NCBI GenBank assembly: GCA_963682005.1
Contig: OY820914.1
Coordinates: forward strand, 2,418,001-2,482,000
DNA: 64,000 bases
Direction of reading: 5' to 3'
Origin: CAIYUC01 sp963682005
GTDB taxonomy: Bacteria > Bacteroidota > Bacteroidia > Bacteroidales > FEN-979
Shown in pieces: positions 50,597 through 60,165 of this stretch. Position numbers and translations under genes: made by a program. The notes under the pieces are model-generated. The model ran no database searches and was not told where the DNA came from. It saw only the letters and a list, made by a program, of their open reading frames with translations. Position 1 is the first letter of the stretch. Every line of letters begins with the position of its first letter.

Positions 50597-53482
50597 CTAT
50601 TGAGGAGGTTCATCCTTCAATTCTTCTTCCTTTGAGCTCTTGATCTTTTCGAGCATATCTTTCGGGATTTCATCGGAATATTGGGTCTCCTGGACATCCT
50701 CATCATTATTGCCCCGCCCGTACTTGAATTTCGGATTGTCCTGGGTGCCAAGAACTCTGATCGGGATCCCGATGATCCCGAGCGGAGGAAGCCCAAGGCG
50801 TGTTTTCAGGTTGAGCTGCCCGTCGAAACTGGTTTCCCCGGCCACCCTGAACCGGAATCCCGAAATCTTCATTTTAGTTTTTTCCAGGGTGATGACACTG
50901 TTTTTAATTGTGGTTTTAAGCTCGACTTTCGTGAGATCCGGATCTTTGATCTTTTCCTTGTCCAGGTTTTTGCTCATGGCCGTGAAAAGCTTCAATCCCA
51001 TCACTTTTACCTTCGTCAGGGTCAGTGTTCCGCCTCCTTCAAGCGAAGGGTAAACAGGGTTCATTCCCCCGACAATCCTTCCTTTGAGGGAATAATCGAG
51101 CGATACGATCCCTTCGCATTTCCCGGCGGAAGCGGAGAGGTTACGGAAGAGTTCCACTTCGTTATATGCCCTTTTAATATCAAAATTGTCGGCATTCACA
51201 TGAAAATCAAAATAGGCCTGGTTTGGATTGATGCTTCCGTACGTGGCTTCCATTCCCACCTGGCAGCCGATAAGCCCGAATTTCATTCCCTTCAGCAGCA
51301 CCATGCCTTTTTTTATCTCAACATTGGCTGAAAGGTCAGATATGTCGAGCTTTCTGAAACTGATCTTTTTAAGATCTGACTTTAACCCGATCTCAAGGTT
51401 GTCGGGGATGATGATTACACCAGTTGGTTGCGGAGCGGGATTGGCAGCAGGGGGAGACTCCTTTTCTTCTGCCATGAATTCATCAAGGAGAAGCGAATTC
51501 GAATGGAAATTAAAACTGCCTTTCAGGGTCTGGTTGTTCGCAAGGTAATAATTGACCACATTACTCAGGTGCCCGTCCAATGTAATATCTGACGCACCAT
51601 ACCGGCTGTCGAATTTTTCAAACCATATCTGGTCGTTATCGAACCGGAATACCCCCGATTTCACGATCCAGGGCATTGGCAGGTAGGTGGATGAAAAAGC
51701 GATATCGCGAAGAATAAGTTTTCCTGAATTCCTGAGTTTCTCTATGTGACCGGACATTGCATCGCTCTGCCGTCCTTTGAGCTTCAGATCGGTTGCAATA
51801 TAGCCTTTCAGGTCCATTCCTTTCTGTGAAAAGACACGGTAAATGCTTGCAATATCAATTGATCCCGTCGAAACAATATCATAGTTCACATTGTCAGGAT
51901 CAGCAATATCGGCGGTTAAACTGAACGGATTTCCTTCAAAGGCGAATGATGCAGGGACCAGTTTTATCCTTGTATCGGAAAGTTTGCCTGTATTATTTGT
52001 GACAAAAGCCGTGATATTGATATTTTCAACCGGGCGGGGATAATATTTTGTCTTTATGGAGCCATCCTTCAGCTTCACTGAGACCTGTGCAACAGGAAAC
52101 AGCTTTTTTTCCGGGGCGTAATTTCCTTTTATATCGAGATCAATGTCAAGGATTCCTCTCAGATCCATGCTGTCAAGGGGGACCACCTGTTTTAGTTCGG
52201 CCATATTCATTCTTGTGGTGAAATGGCTTTCAACAGGGAAATCTTTTAATCCTCTCAACCTGAAATACCCCTCGATTTTGTTCTTCATGAACCCGGCTCT
52301 TAGATTCTCCAGCTGGACCACGATCGTCCTGTAGTCATGATTGGTGGCTGAAGCTCTAAGATCAAAGGAGATATCACTAAGCGCCTGGGGATACTTCGTA
52401 TAGCGGAAGGACCCGTTTGTGAGGGTGGAGGTGAACGTAAAATCAGGAATGCTTAACATGATGGTATCAGGTGTTTTGCTATCCGGATTCTGCCCGGTCC
52501 TGTATTCGCCTTCAGCTTTCATTTTAAGTGTCAGCAGCCCGGCCGGGACGACATCCTGGATCCCAAGGTATTTCGCCCAGTTTGCCAGGTTCAGGTTGAT
52601 ATCAGCTTTGGCCGACAACCACATGGTCTTTGTATTGACAAGCCACAAAGAAGCGCTGGCATACTTGTCATCCCACATGGAGAAAAGAGAAATGAAAAAG
52701 CTGTACCCGTCTTTCCTGAACGACATTTCTCCCTTGAACTCAAAAGGAATATCTTTTATCACAAGATCGTTTTTTTCAAACTTCATATCCAGTGAATTGA
52801 GATTGATGCTGGTGGCAAGCTGCGCTTTAACAGGTTTGGATCTCAGGTATGATACGCCATTATAGATAACATCCAGAGAATCGATCCTGACCTTGGATCT
52901 GAGTTTCAGTATTGCCTGGTTCAGGTCACTTTTTCCCTGGTAATTAATCCCATGCGCAATGATCTTCATCGGAATGGATGCATCGGAATAGGTAAAATCA
53001 GTGTTGATGAAACTGATGTCTTCGATCTGAAGGGAAAAATTTTTCGATGCTGTATCTGATTTTGAACTCGAATCAGCAGATGAATTATATACATCGAAAC
53101 TGGAAGCTCCTTTTTCATTATACTGAAGCAATACATTCCCTTTGTTGAGGAACACCTTATTGATTTTGAACGGCCCCCTGAGCAAACTGGCCAGGTTTAC
53201 ACCGAAAGAAATATCCTTTGCCCTGACCAAAGTATCCATCGTAAATGGAGCAGATGATTTCAGTGAAAAATCGTTCAGTGAGATCGTCAGGTTCGGGAAA
53301 TGACGGAAGAAGGAAACTTCCATCGAAGAAAAATTCATTTCCGTCCGGAGCGACTTATTCGCGGTACTCTTTACAATTTCCGCAAATTTCTCCCTGAAAA
53401 TGAAAGGGGTCAGCAACATAAATACAAGGATCAACAGAATGACCCCCAGCGTTATGAATATTATCCTGAGCGCTTTTTTCAT
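50597..53482 (-). CDS. AsmA-family envelope protein
   Basis: A 961-residue protein with one N-terminal membrane helix (KKALRIIFITLGVILLILVF) and a long beta-rich region. The N-terminal part (NLTISLNDFSLKSSAPF, DTLVRAKDISFGVNLASLLRG) is the AsmA domain, and the C-terminal part (SLEGGGTLTLTKVKVMGLKLF) is the AsmA-like/DUF748 end. Bacterial AsmA/TamB-like proteins form long grooves that carry phospholipids between membranes. The tail is Lys/Glu-rich. It follows the acid phosphatase gene on the same strand, across a tandem-repeat spacer. Confidence 0.85.
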   Translation of the reverse strand: MKKALRIIFITLGVILLILVFMLLTPFIFREKFAEIVKSTANKSLRTEMNFSSMEVSFFRHFPNLTISLNDFSLKSSAPFTMDTLVRAKDISFGVNLASLLRGPFKINKVFLNKGNVLLQYNEKGASSFDVYNSSADSSSKSDTASKNFSLQIEDISFINTDFTYSDASIPMKIIAHGINYQGKSDLNQAILKLRSKVRIDSLDVIYNGVSYLRSKPVKAQLATSINLNSLDMKFEKNDLVIKDIPFEFKGEMSFRKDGYSFFISLFSMWDDKYASASLWLVNTKTMWLSAKADINLNLANWAKYLGIQDVVPAGLLTLKMKAEGEYRTGQNPDSKTPDTIMLSIPDFTFTSTLTNGSFRYTKYPQALSDISFDLRASATNHDYRTIVVQLENLRAGFMKNKIEGYFRLRGLKDFPVESHFTTRMNMAELKQVVPLDSMDLRGILDIDLDIKGNYAPEKKLFPVAQVSVKLKDGSIKTKYYPRPVENINITAFVTNNTGKLSDTRIKLVPASFAFEGNPFSLTADIADPDNVNYDIVSTGSIDIASIYRVFSQKGMDLKGYIATDLKLKGRQSDAMSGHIEKLRNSGKLILRDIAFSSTYLPMPWIVKSGVFRFDNDQIWFEKFDSRYGASDITLDGHLSNVVNYYLANNQTLKGSFNFHSNSLLLDEFMAEEKESPPAANPAPQPTGVIIIPDNLEIGLKSDLKKISFRKLDISDLSANVEIKKGMVLLKGMKFGLIGCQVGMEATYGSINPNQAYFDFHVNADNFDIKRAYNEVELFRNLSASAGKCEGIVSLDYSLKGRIVGGMNPVYPSLEGGGTLTLTKVKVMGLKLFTAMSKNLDKEKIKDPDLTKVELKTTIKNSVITLEKTKMKISGFRFRVAGETSFDGQLNLKTRLGLPPLGIIGIPIRVLGTQDNPKFKYGRGNNDEDVQETQYSDEIPKDMLEKIKSSKEEELKDEPPQ

Positions 53483-53510
53483 GTTCCGTCCTCAAATTTG
53501 TTTTTCAATA

Positions 53511-53614
53511 AGTCACAAGGTCACAAGGTCACAAGGTCACAAAATTACAAGTTTATTCATTTATTAACTCACCACCTCACCACCTCAGTATCTCAGTATC
53601 TCAGTATCTCAGAA
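53511..53614. repeat. Word-like tandem repeats between acid phosphatase and asmA
   Basis: Left part: four units of the 10-base AGGTCACAAG type. Middle: TTATTCATTTATTAACTC. Right part: CACCTCACCACCTCAG then three TATCTCAG units. It ends within three bases of the left-reading stop codon of the phosphatase (53619-53617). Confidence 0.85.
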
Positions 53615-53616
53615 TC

Positions 53617-54414
53617 TTATTTGTACCCCTTCAGCAAATGCACCCGGATTGAATCTTTTTGCTGGAAAGTCAGTTTACGGTTATACCCGTACAATGCATT
53701 TTCCCATTCGCCATAAATGCTGTTCGGCAGCACGATGAATCTGTTTCCCCAATCGTCTTTAAGCTTGTCTGCTTCAGCACTTCTTCCCGCAATCGTGTTT
53801 TTTTCAAAAGCTGCGGTAAAATCATTCAGGTTGTCGCCAAGCATAAGGACAATATAATAATCGTTCATGATGAGCTGCCGCCTGGTTTCTTTGGAGGATG
53901 ATGCCGACATGAAGAGCATGTGAGAATGGTCTGCATCAGGGAAATTCAGCTCTTTAAGGTTTTTTACCGTGGACAGGATTTCACTTGTGTCCCTGTTCGA
54001 AATATAAAAAATGCTGATCCCTTTGCTATGTGCCAGTTGCATGAATTCAACAGCTCCCGGAACAGCCCGGGCAGATGCTATATTCGTCCAGGCCTTCCAG
54101 TCCTTGTCGTTATACCACTTCCCGTTCAGGATCAGCTGGGCCTCCTCCGGGGTGTTGTCAAGGATCGTTTCGTCAATATCCGTGATAATAGCCGGTTTCG
54201 CCCTTTTCAGGATATTTTCGGGGATTTCATTGATCCGCAGGGCGGCAAGATTAAAAGCCTGGTAGCACAAGGCCCTGTATTCGGCAGAAGTCTGCTGCCA
54301 TAGTACAGGCAGAGTTTTTGGATTATTGGCAACGGTATTCAGAGTTCTGTCCTTATCCTGCGCCCTTAAATTGCTGCCTGTGATCAATAATATGAGAAGA
54401 ACCAGATTTTTCAT
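53617..54414 (-). CDS. Acid phosphatase, e(P4)/HAD class B-C type
   Basis: About 265 residues with a signal peptide (MKNLVLLILLITGSNLRAQ, from the ATG at 54414; a further ATG at 54441 lacks this form). The HAD phosphatase motif DIDETILDN (motif I, two Asp), FYISNRD (motif II) and MLGDNLNDF (motif IV) are visible, and the N-terminal helix region WQQTSAEYRALCYQAFN matches the e(P4) family. It should remove phosphate from nucleotides or other monoesters in the periplasm. A usual lipobox cysteine is not present after the signal, so it may be soluble. Confidence 0.88.
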   Translation of the reverse strand: MKNLVLLILLITGSNLRAQDKDRTLNTVANNPKTLPVLWQQTSAEYRALCYQAFNLAALRINEIPENILKRAKPAIITDIDETILDNTPEEAQLILNGKWYNDKDWKAWTNIASARAVPGAVEFMQLAHSKGISIFYISNRDTSEILSTVKNLKELNFPDADHSHMLFMSASSSKETRRQLIMNDYYIVLMLGDNLNDFTAAFEKNTIAGRSAEADKLKDDWGNRFIVLPNSIYGEWENALYGYNRKLTFQQKDSIRVHLLKGYK

Positions 54415-54427
54415 TGAATTTTTAATT

Positions 54428-54508
54428 AAGTCAAAAGTCAAAAATCAAAGGTCAAAAGACTGAAGCTCGAGGCCCGAGGCCCGAAGCCTGAGGCCTGCAG
54501 CCTGGATC
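54428..54508. repeat. Word-like repeat beside the DUF4197 stop
   Basis: AGTCAAAAGTCAAAAATCAA units followed by several CGAGGCC/CGAAGCC/TGAGGCC units. It ends against the left-reading stop codon of the DUF4197 gene (54511-54509) and nearly fills the 94-base gap to the phosphatase start. Confidence 0.85.
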
Positions 54509-55225
54509 CTAATTCCCAAACACCTTCTTCAGGAGTTCTGTTGTCCGTGCAACAGGATCCTGTCTTATCCTGAGTTCTTCCTTTGCGATCATGACAAAAA
54601 GACCTTTTATAGCCATATCTGTAACATATTCAGGCAGATTAGGATTCTGTTTTTTTACAAAAGGGATCTGGTTATAAACCTTGATAAGATCTTCCCAAAG
54701 CCTCGTGGCATCAACCTTGTCAAGCGAGGTTTTGATGACAGGCATGAAATTAGCCTTTAGCTCCTGGGAAGTTGTTCTCTCCAGGTATCTTGTTGCGGCA
54801 TCTTTATTTCCCTTTACAATATTTACAGCGTCAGTCACCGTCATCTTTTTTATGGCTGAAACAAAGATTGGCTGGGCACTTTTTGCAGCATCTTCAGCAG
54901 CCCGGTTAAAGGCAAGAACTGCTTCATCAACCTTGTTGCCAAGGCCTATGCCCCTGAGATTTGATTCAATTTCCCTTGCATTCGGAGGAAATGGTATTTT
55001 GATCTCAGGGTTTGAGAAATAACCATTCATTTTTGACACGATTTTAACGCCTTCACCGGTTCCTTTTTCAAGAGCTTCTTTTATTCCGTCGGCGGCATCT
55101 TTTTCAGATAAACCAGATTTGCCCTGGTTCAGGAGTTTTTTTGCATCGTCCAGGAACTGCGCTTTTATCCCTGTAAACAGAGTCCCGATAAACAAGAAAA
55201 GTAATAAAACAGTTTTTGTATTCAT
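54509..55225 (-). CDS. DUF4197-family secreted protein
   Basis: A 238-residue protein, signal peptide MNTKTVLLLFLFIGTLFTGIKAQ, then an all-helical domain typical of DUF4197 (DAADGIKEALEKGTGEGVKIV, FPPNAREIESNLRGIGLGNKVD, FVSAIKKMTVTDAVNIVKGNKDAATRYLERTT-like, ending ARTTELLKKVFG). The family has no known biochemical role. It is upstream of the acid phosphatase on the same strand. Confidence 0.88.
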   Translation of the reverse strand: MNTKTVLLLFLFIGTLFTGIKAQFLDDAKKLLNQGKSGLSEKDAADGIKEALEKGTGEGVKIVSKMNGYFSNPEIKIPFPPNAREIESNLRGIGLGNKVDEAVLAFNRAAEDAAKSAQPIFVSAIKKMTVTDAVNIVKGNKDAATRYLERTTSQELKANFMPVIKTSLDKVDATRLWEDLIKVYNQIPFVKKQNPNLPEYVTDMAIKGLFVMIAKEELRIRQDPVARTTELLKKVFGN

Positions 55226-55428
55226 GGTTTGCGGAATTTTTATCGATAATGTGCGTCAGAATGAACTCAATGTGGTCATCAACCATCCTGATCTCAAGAC
55301 CGGATCTGTGGCATGAGGGCAATGTAACAGCCAGTAATCCAACCTCACGCTTTGCTACTTAGGTTAGTGCCTGATTCCAGGGCGAACGACCAAAATTAAC
55401 TAATTGTCTGGCAGGTAAATGCCTGTGT

Positions 55429-57072
55429 TTATGCGTAAAGATATCTCTTGATCTTTTGCGTAGCTGTTTTTTCAAAGGGTTCAGGCTGAACGATGACAAG
55501 CTGAACCTGGGAGAATTTGTTTACCCGGTGATTCACGTAATGCTGCAGTTCAACACGCAGTTCCTCAATATGCTGTTCAGCATAATCTTGCAGGTCCTGC
55601 TTCATGAGGCGCAGGTTTTCTTCAATCTCTTCGCGGTTGAACTGGACAAGAGCCACCAATTTGCCTTTTTGCTCAATCACCAGAGAGTCCACGACATGCT
55701 TGAAATTATTTATCACCGATTCAATCTCTTCCGGATAGATGTTTTCTCCACCAGATCTTACGATCATGTTCTTAAGCCTGCCTTTGATATATAAATACCC
55801 GTCCTTATCAAATTTTCCCAGGTCTCCTGTTCTGAACCATCCATCTGACGTTATAACCTCTTCAGTGAGGTCGGGCTCATTGTAATATCCTTTCATTACA
55901 TTAGGTCCCCGGGCCCAGATCTCACCCTCACCGGTTTTTTTATCCGGATTATGTATTTTCAATTCTATATCTTCAATGGCCGGGCCGGTAGATTGAAGGC
56001 GTGCTGTTTGCGGATTACATCCGGCCAGAAGCGGGGAGGTCTCTGTCAATCCGTAGCCAATGGCATACGGGAATTTAGCCTCGATAAGGAATTTCTCAAC
56101 AGTCCTGTTCAGTTTTGCTCCGCCGATGCCGAAAAAGACGAGTTCACCGCCAAAGGTTTCCATAAGTTTTTTCCCTGCAATAACATTCAGCTTTTTGCGG
56201 ATGAAAGGAATGTGAATTGCAATCCGAAGAATGAAGTTACCGCTGAACTTTGGCTGGATACGGGTTCTGAAGATTTTTTCTATGATTAGAGGAACCGAAA
56301 GAACAAGTGTTGGTTTCACTTCCTGCAATGCGGGAAGCAGAATGGCCGGTGTTGGGGGCTTTCCGAGATAATATATGCACGAACCTTTAAGCATTGGAAG
56401 GATTAGCCCGATGGTGTTTTCATACGTGTGGGATAGCGGAAGTATTGAAAGGAACCGGTCGGTTTCTGTAATTTTCTGGATCCTTCCGCTTTTTTCAGCT
56501 GTAAAGCAGATATTCTTGTGGGTTAGCATCACCCCCTTTGATTTACCTGTGGTTCCCGAGGTATAAATTATTGCCGCAAGATCTTCTTCTTCAACAGAAT
56601 ATGATTTTTCGGGAAGAGCGAAAGGAGTGTAACTAATATCGGTATTATTCGATCCGATCACAGAGAAATCTTCGATCCGGATTATCGCAATCGATTCTGT
56701 TTCTTTCAATGAGCTGAACCGGGAAAGAAGGTTGTCCGAAACAAACAGCATCCTGGCCCCTGAATGTTTCAGGATGGTTTCGATTTCATTCAGGTGAAAG
56801 TCTGGAAGTATAGGAACAACCACTGCTTTCATAAAAGTGGTTGCATAATATGTTATCCCCCAGTTTGGCATATTGGAACTGAGGATGGCCACCCGGTCAC
56901 CGGGTTCAATGCCAAGTCTTTCAAAGAAATTCATTAAAGACTTGATCCTGCTGTCAAGTTCTTCGTAGTTAATCATTGCACCCCCCACAAGGGACATGGC
57001 AGGGCGGTTCTTGAATTTACTGACGGTCGCTTCGAAGAAGTTGGGAAGGGTCAGTTGATTGGATACCTGCAT
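55429..57072 (-). CDS. AMP-forming acyl-CoA synthetase
   Basis: A 547-residue adenylate-forming enzyme. Motifs: IIYTSGTTGKSKGVMLTH (phosphate loop, about residues 170-187), GYGLTETSP, DGWFRTGDLGKFDKDGYLYI (A8 hinge region) and a C-terminal lysine in TATQKIKRYL. It activates a carboxylic acid, most likely a long- or medium-chain fatty acid, to the CoA thioester. Monocistronic, with a TATATTTG box at 57097-57090. Confidence 0.9.
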   Translation of the reverse strand: MQVSNQLTLPNFFEATVSKFKNRPAMSLVGGAMINYEELDSRIKSLMNFFERLGIEPGDRVAILSSNMPNWGITYYATTFMKAVVVPILPDFHLNEIETILKHSGARMLFVSDNLLSRFSSLKETESIAIIRIEDFSVIGSNNTDISYTPFALPEKSYSVEEEDLAAIIYTSGTTGKSKGVMLTHKNICFTAEKSGRIQKITETDRFLSILPLSHTYENTIGLILPMLKGSCIYYLGKPPTPAILLPALQEVKPTLVLSVPLIIEKIFRTRIQPKFSGNFILRIAIHIPFIRKKLNVIAGKKLMETFGGELVFFGIGGAKLNRTVEKFLIEAKFPYAIGYGLTETSPLLAGCNPQTARLQSTGPAIEDIELKIHNPDKKTGEGEIWARGPNVMKGYYNEPDLTEEVITSDGWFRTGDLGKFDKDGYLYIKGRLKNMIVRSGGENIYPEEIESVINNFKHVVDSLVIEQKGKLVALVQFNREEIEENLRLMKQDLQDYAEQHIEELRVELQHYVNHRVNKFSQVQLVIVQPEPFEKTATQKIKRYLYA

Positions 57073-57089
57073 TATGGGAAATTAGATTA

Positions 57090-57097
57090 CAAATATA
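57090..57097 (-). promoter_or_regulatory. -7 box for the acyl-CoA synthetase
   Basis: TATATTTG (minus strand) fits TAnnTTTG, 17 bases before the ATG at 57072. Confidence 0.5.
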
Positions 57098-57166
57098 CAA
57101 TTTATTCTATACATGGAATTGTCCTGAAAATTTTATGACGGAAAGTCTACCATCCCGATTTTAAGT

Positions 57167-57174
57167 TAATTTTG
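57167..57174 (+). promoter_or_regulatory. -7 box for the secreted protein at 57243
   Basis: TAATTTTG, exact TAnnTTTG, 68 bases before the ATG at 57243. It lies directly before an ATG at 57177, which would start at the promoter itself and is therefore disfavoured. Confidence 0.45.
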
Positions 57175-57242
57175 TAATGAACTCAAATGACGCGGTTTTT
57201 AAACAGGAAGTTTTAATACTAATAAATAAACACCATCCGGAA

Positions 57243-57698
57243 ATGACAAAATCAGGAATCTTTTTTATTGCAATAATCTGCCTGATAACATCCCTGACAA
57301 TAAAAGGTCAGCAACTGAACGGGCAGAGTTTTACTTTTTCGAAAGGGAAAACAGATTGGTCTGATACCATATTCAGAAAGCTTCGCACGAAAGAAATGAT
57401 CAAAGCAGGTGAAAAAGCCGTATTGCTGGCCATTCGCTACCGCTTTGTCAAGGAAGTTGATACGGGGAAATGGTATGAGATTGAGATAACCAACAAGTCG
57501 CCTGAAACAAAAGTTAAGTTCAAAGTCAACTCAGGCCGCAACCAGGAAAGTTATATGGTTAAACTTTCGCCGGGTGAGACAAAAAGCATACAGAAACTCT
57601 ACTGGACAGAAAAGCGAGCCGGATCAACAGTTACACCGGAAGAAGGAAATGAATACCTTTCATACCCGCTTGAAGATATTATTGAGAACAGATGGTAA
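57243..57698 (+). CDS. Secreted protein of unknown function
   Basis: About 151 residues with signal peptide MTKSGIFFIAIICLITSLTIKGQ. The mature part is beta-rich (GQSFTFSKGKTDWSDTIF, KWYEIEITNKSPETKVKFKVN, ESYMVKLSPGETKSIQKLYW) and looks like a small immunoglobulin-like domain. An ATG at 57177 adds 22 residues but sits inside the promoter. Converges on the YncE/phosphatase gene with a 13-base gap. Confidence 0.6.
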   Translation: MTKSGIFFIAIICLITSLTIKGQQLNGQSFTFSKGKTDWSDTIFRKLRTKEMIKAGEKAVLLAIRYRFVKEVDTGKWYEIEITNKSPETKVKFKVNSGRNQESYMVKLSPGETKSIQKLYWTEKRAGSTVTPEEGNEYLSYPLEDIIENRW

Positions 57699-57711
57699 TT
57701 TCTGATATGGG

Positions 57712-60165
57712 TTAATCATCTCCGTCCAGTTCACGGGGAGTGATCCTTAAAAAAGCCGCTCGCCGCGGGGCAGGACAGGGGAGTTGATCACCTTTTAAGG
57801 CATACCATAAAACTTTGTTGAACTCCATATCCGGCACCCTGTCTTCTTTTCCCAGGTCGAACTGCTCGCTTTTCTGTTGCCATTCATTCATCGCAGTATT
57901 TCTCAAGGAAAGATCGATGTTCGGACTAAGATGATTGAAAGCCTGATCGTTACAGGTGTCAGAGAAGCATTGCCACATCGGTGCTGCTGAAGCATCATAC
58001 TGACTCATGGGTGGAAGGTTTAGGATGAGCTCAATCGTATGAAGCATTCCGGAGGTAGAGTACATGGTATGGTCTACATATTTCCGCTTCACAAATCCGC
58101 CAGCAATATAGGCTGTGCTACGGTGAGCATCCACGTGATCCGGACCGTTCTGTGCATCATCTTCAAGGATGAAAACAACACTTTCCTTCCAGATGGAGCT
58201 ATGACTCAGATGTTCCACAAACAACCCTACAGCAAGGTCATTATCAGCAACATGAGCAAAGGGTGTCGGCCGGCCAAGTTTTAGTCCTTCAGTGTGATCA
58301 TTCGGAAAATAGACCGTGTTAAAATGGGGGACCTGCCTGATGGCGAGAAGAGAATCGAAATCCCGTTGCCACAGGTTGAACCGGGATGTATCCTTGATAT
58401 CCATGTTCCATCCGGGATAATAAGGACAGAAATGTTCATTCAGGACTTTCAGGTTGGGTTTGAAATTATAGGTGAATTCACCATAAGTGCGATAGGAAAC
58501 TCCGTTCCTGTTGCAGTTATTCCAGATAAACCCATTCTTATTGTTCGCGATTTCCCTCGATCCTTCCGAATCATAGGACCCACCCCGGCCTCCGTAATAT
58601 GTGGGCCAATTCTTTTCCAGGTAATCTGTCGCATATGCTCCCAGGCTCCAGTTATGCCCGTCGGCGCTGACTTCACCATCAACATAGAAATTATCAAGTA
58701 AAACGAATTCTTGCGCAAGCGCATGCTGGTTCGGGGTTACCTTTTCGCCAAAATGAAGCAGGGTAGTATCGCCGTTTCCTGCAGGTATATCGCTGAGTAC
58801 CTGGTCATAAGTCCGATTCTCCTTGATGATATAGAAAATGTATTTGATGGGAGAGGGGCCGCCGGGTTTCCCGGGAACTGGGTTATTGGCCGTTCGGCTC
58901 TGCAGGTGCTCTTTCTCCCTTGAATAGGGTGCATTTCTGTATACCGACTGGCTGAAAACGGAAAGCTGGTCATCACCGGGTTCGGGGAGAATACTCAACG
59001 TTCCTGTAAACAATCCGGCTATATATTGGATCGGCTCCTCTTTTACTTTTACTCCTTTCTGAAATTCAACAGGTTGCTTTTTTTTGAGGGGGTTGGGCCC
59101 CAGGGGATTAGGAAGCGAACCGAAGCCTTTGCCATTTGCAACAAATATGGTGTTATTAACAATTTTGACACAAGTCGGGTACCACCCCGTTGGAATAAAT
59201 CCTTTGCTTTTGCTTTTTCCAGGTGTTGATATATCGAAAAGAGCCAGACAATTATTATCGGCATTGGCAATATACAGGGTTTTTCCATTACTGCTCATTG
59301 CAAGACTGTTTGTGGTCGATCCGGAAGGTGCGTCCGGAATGAGAGCGGCATCTAATACCTCAACGACTTTCAACGATTTTGTATTTATGACCGAAACGGA
59401 ATTGTCATTGGCATTTGCCACGAAGAGAAAGGTTCCTTTACTGTTGAGAAGCATATCATTGGGATGATCCCCAACCTGGATTGAATCGGATATTTTTTGC
59501 TTCCCGGTGTCATAGATCAGGACTTTCTTACATCCCCAGCAGGATATATAGAGCAATTTACCATCTTTTGAAAGAAGGCAGGAGTAACCCTCCCCGCCAA
59601 GAGGAAAGCGGTTGATCACCTTTTTTTCCGGCAGGTTTACAACGTAAAGTGAATTGTTTTCCTTGGTAACGGCATAAAGCAGGTCTCTGTGCTGATCCAG
59701 AGCAATCCCGGCAATAGAAATTTTTTCCGGCCATGGCTTTCCTAAAAAGATTGAATCCACCGGCGTTAACATACCTTCCTTCACCCGGAACTGAATAATA
59801 TAATTACCGTTTCCGGCGGATGCAAAAAGTGTTCTGGAGTCTTTAGCCCAGGCCAGTCCAAACCATGCGACCTTAACCTGTCGTTCAGAAATTACTTTGT
59901 GCTGTTTGACAGCAATCAGTTGTATGCTTTGCTTGCTTTGACCGTTGTTTGTGACAGCCAGGTATTTCCTGTCGGGTGAAACTGCGATGTTCAGCGGGAG
60001 GTCACCGAGTTCAATATGCTCTCCCAATGAAGTAATACCCCATCCGTTCGGCAGAATGACCCTTCTGGCATCTATTTCGGAAAGGGATTGTGAGCAGACG
60101 AAAACACTCTGCATGGAAATGGCCAGGAGAAGTGTCCAGTGCCTTATACAATTCATTTGTTTCAT
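57712..60165 (-). CDS. Fusion of YncE-like beta-propeller and phosphoesterase domain
   Basis: An 817-residue secreted protein (signal peptide to about residue 25). Residues about 50-350 are a seven-bladed YVTN-type propeller with repeats like YVVNLPEKKVINRFPLGG, ISDSIQVGDHPNDMLL and FVANANDNSVSVIN. Residues about 430-760 are an AlkP-superfamily phosphoesterase with YIIKENRTYDQVLSD, GNGDTTLLHFG, NFYVDGEVSADGHNWSLGA and EDDAQNGPDHVDAHRS, a form common to acid phosphatase/phosphatidylinositol-type hydrolases. The substrate is unknown. Its ATG overlaps the stop of the MBL gene (ATGA). Confidence 0.88.
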   Translation of the reverse strand: MKQMNCIRHWTLLLAISMQSVFVCSQSLSEIDARRVILPNGWGITSLGEHIELGDLPLNIAVSPDRKYLAVTNNGQSKQSIQLIAVKQHKVISERQVKVAWFGLAWAKDSRTLFASAGNGNYIIQFRVKEGMLTPVDSIFLGKPWPEKISIAGIALDQHRDLLYAVTKENNSLYVVNLPEKKVINRFPLGGEGYSCLLSKDGKLLYISCWGCKKVLIYDTGKQKISDSIQVGDHPNDMLLNSKGTFLFVANANDNSVSVINTKSLKVVEVLDAALIPDAPSGSTTNSLAMSSNGKTLYIANADNNCLALFDISTPGKSKSKGFIPTGWYPTCVKIVNNTIFVANGKGFGSLPNPLGPNPLKKKQPVEFQKGVKVKEEPIQYIAGLFTGTLSILPEPGDDQLSVFSQSVYRNAPYSREKEHLQSRTANNPVPGKPGGPSPIKYIFYIIKENRTYDQVLSDIPAGNGDTTLLHFGEKVTPNQHALAQEFVLLDNFYVDGEVSADGHNWSLGAYATDYLEKNWPTYYGGRGGSYDSEGSREIANNKNGFIWNNCNRNGVSYRTYGEFTYNFKPNLKVLNEHFCPYYPGWNMDIKDTSRFNLWQRDFDSLLAIRQVPHFNTVYFPNDHTEGLKLGRPTPFAHVADNDLAVGLFVEHLSHSSIWKESVVFILEDDAQNGPDHVDAHRSTAYIAGGFVKRKYVDHTMYSTSGMLHTIELILNLPPMSQYDASAAPMWQCFSDTCNDQAFNHLSPNIDLSLRNTAMNEWQQKSEQFDLGKEDRVPDMEFNKVLWYALKGDQLPCPAPRRAAFLRITPRELDGDD

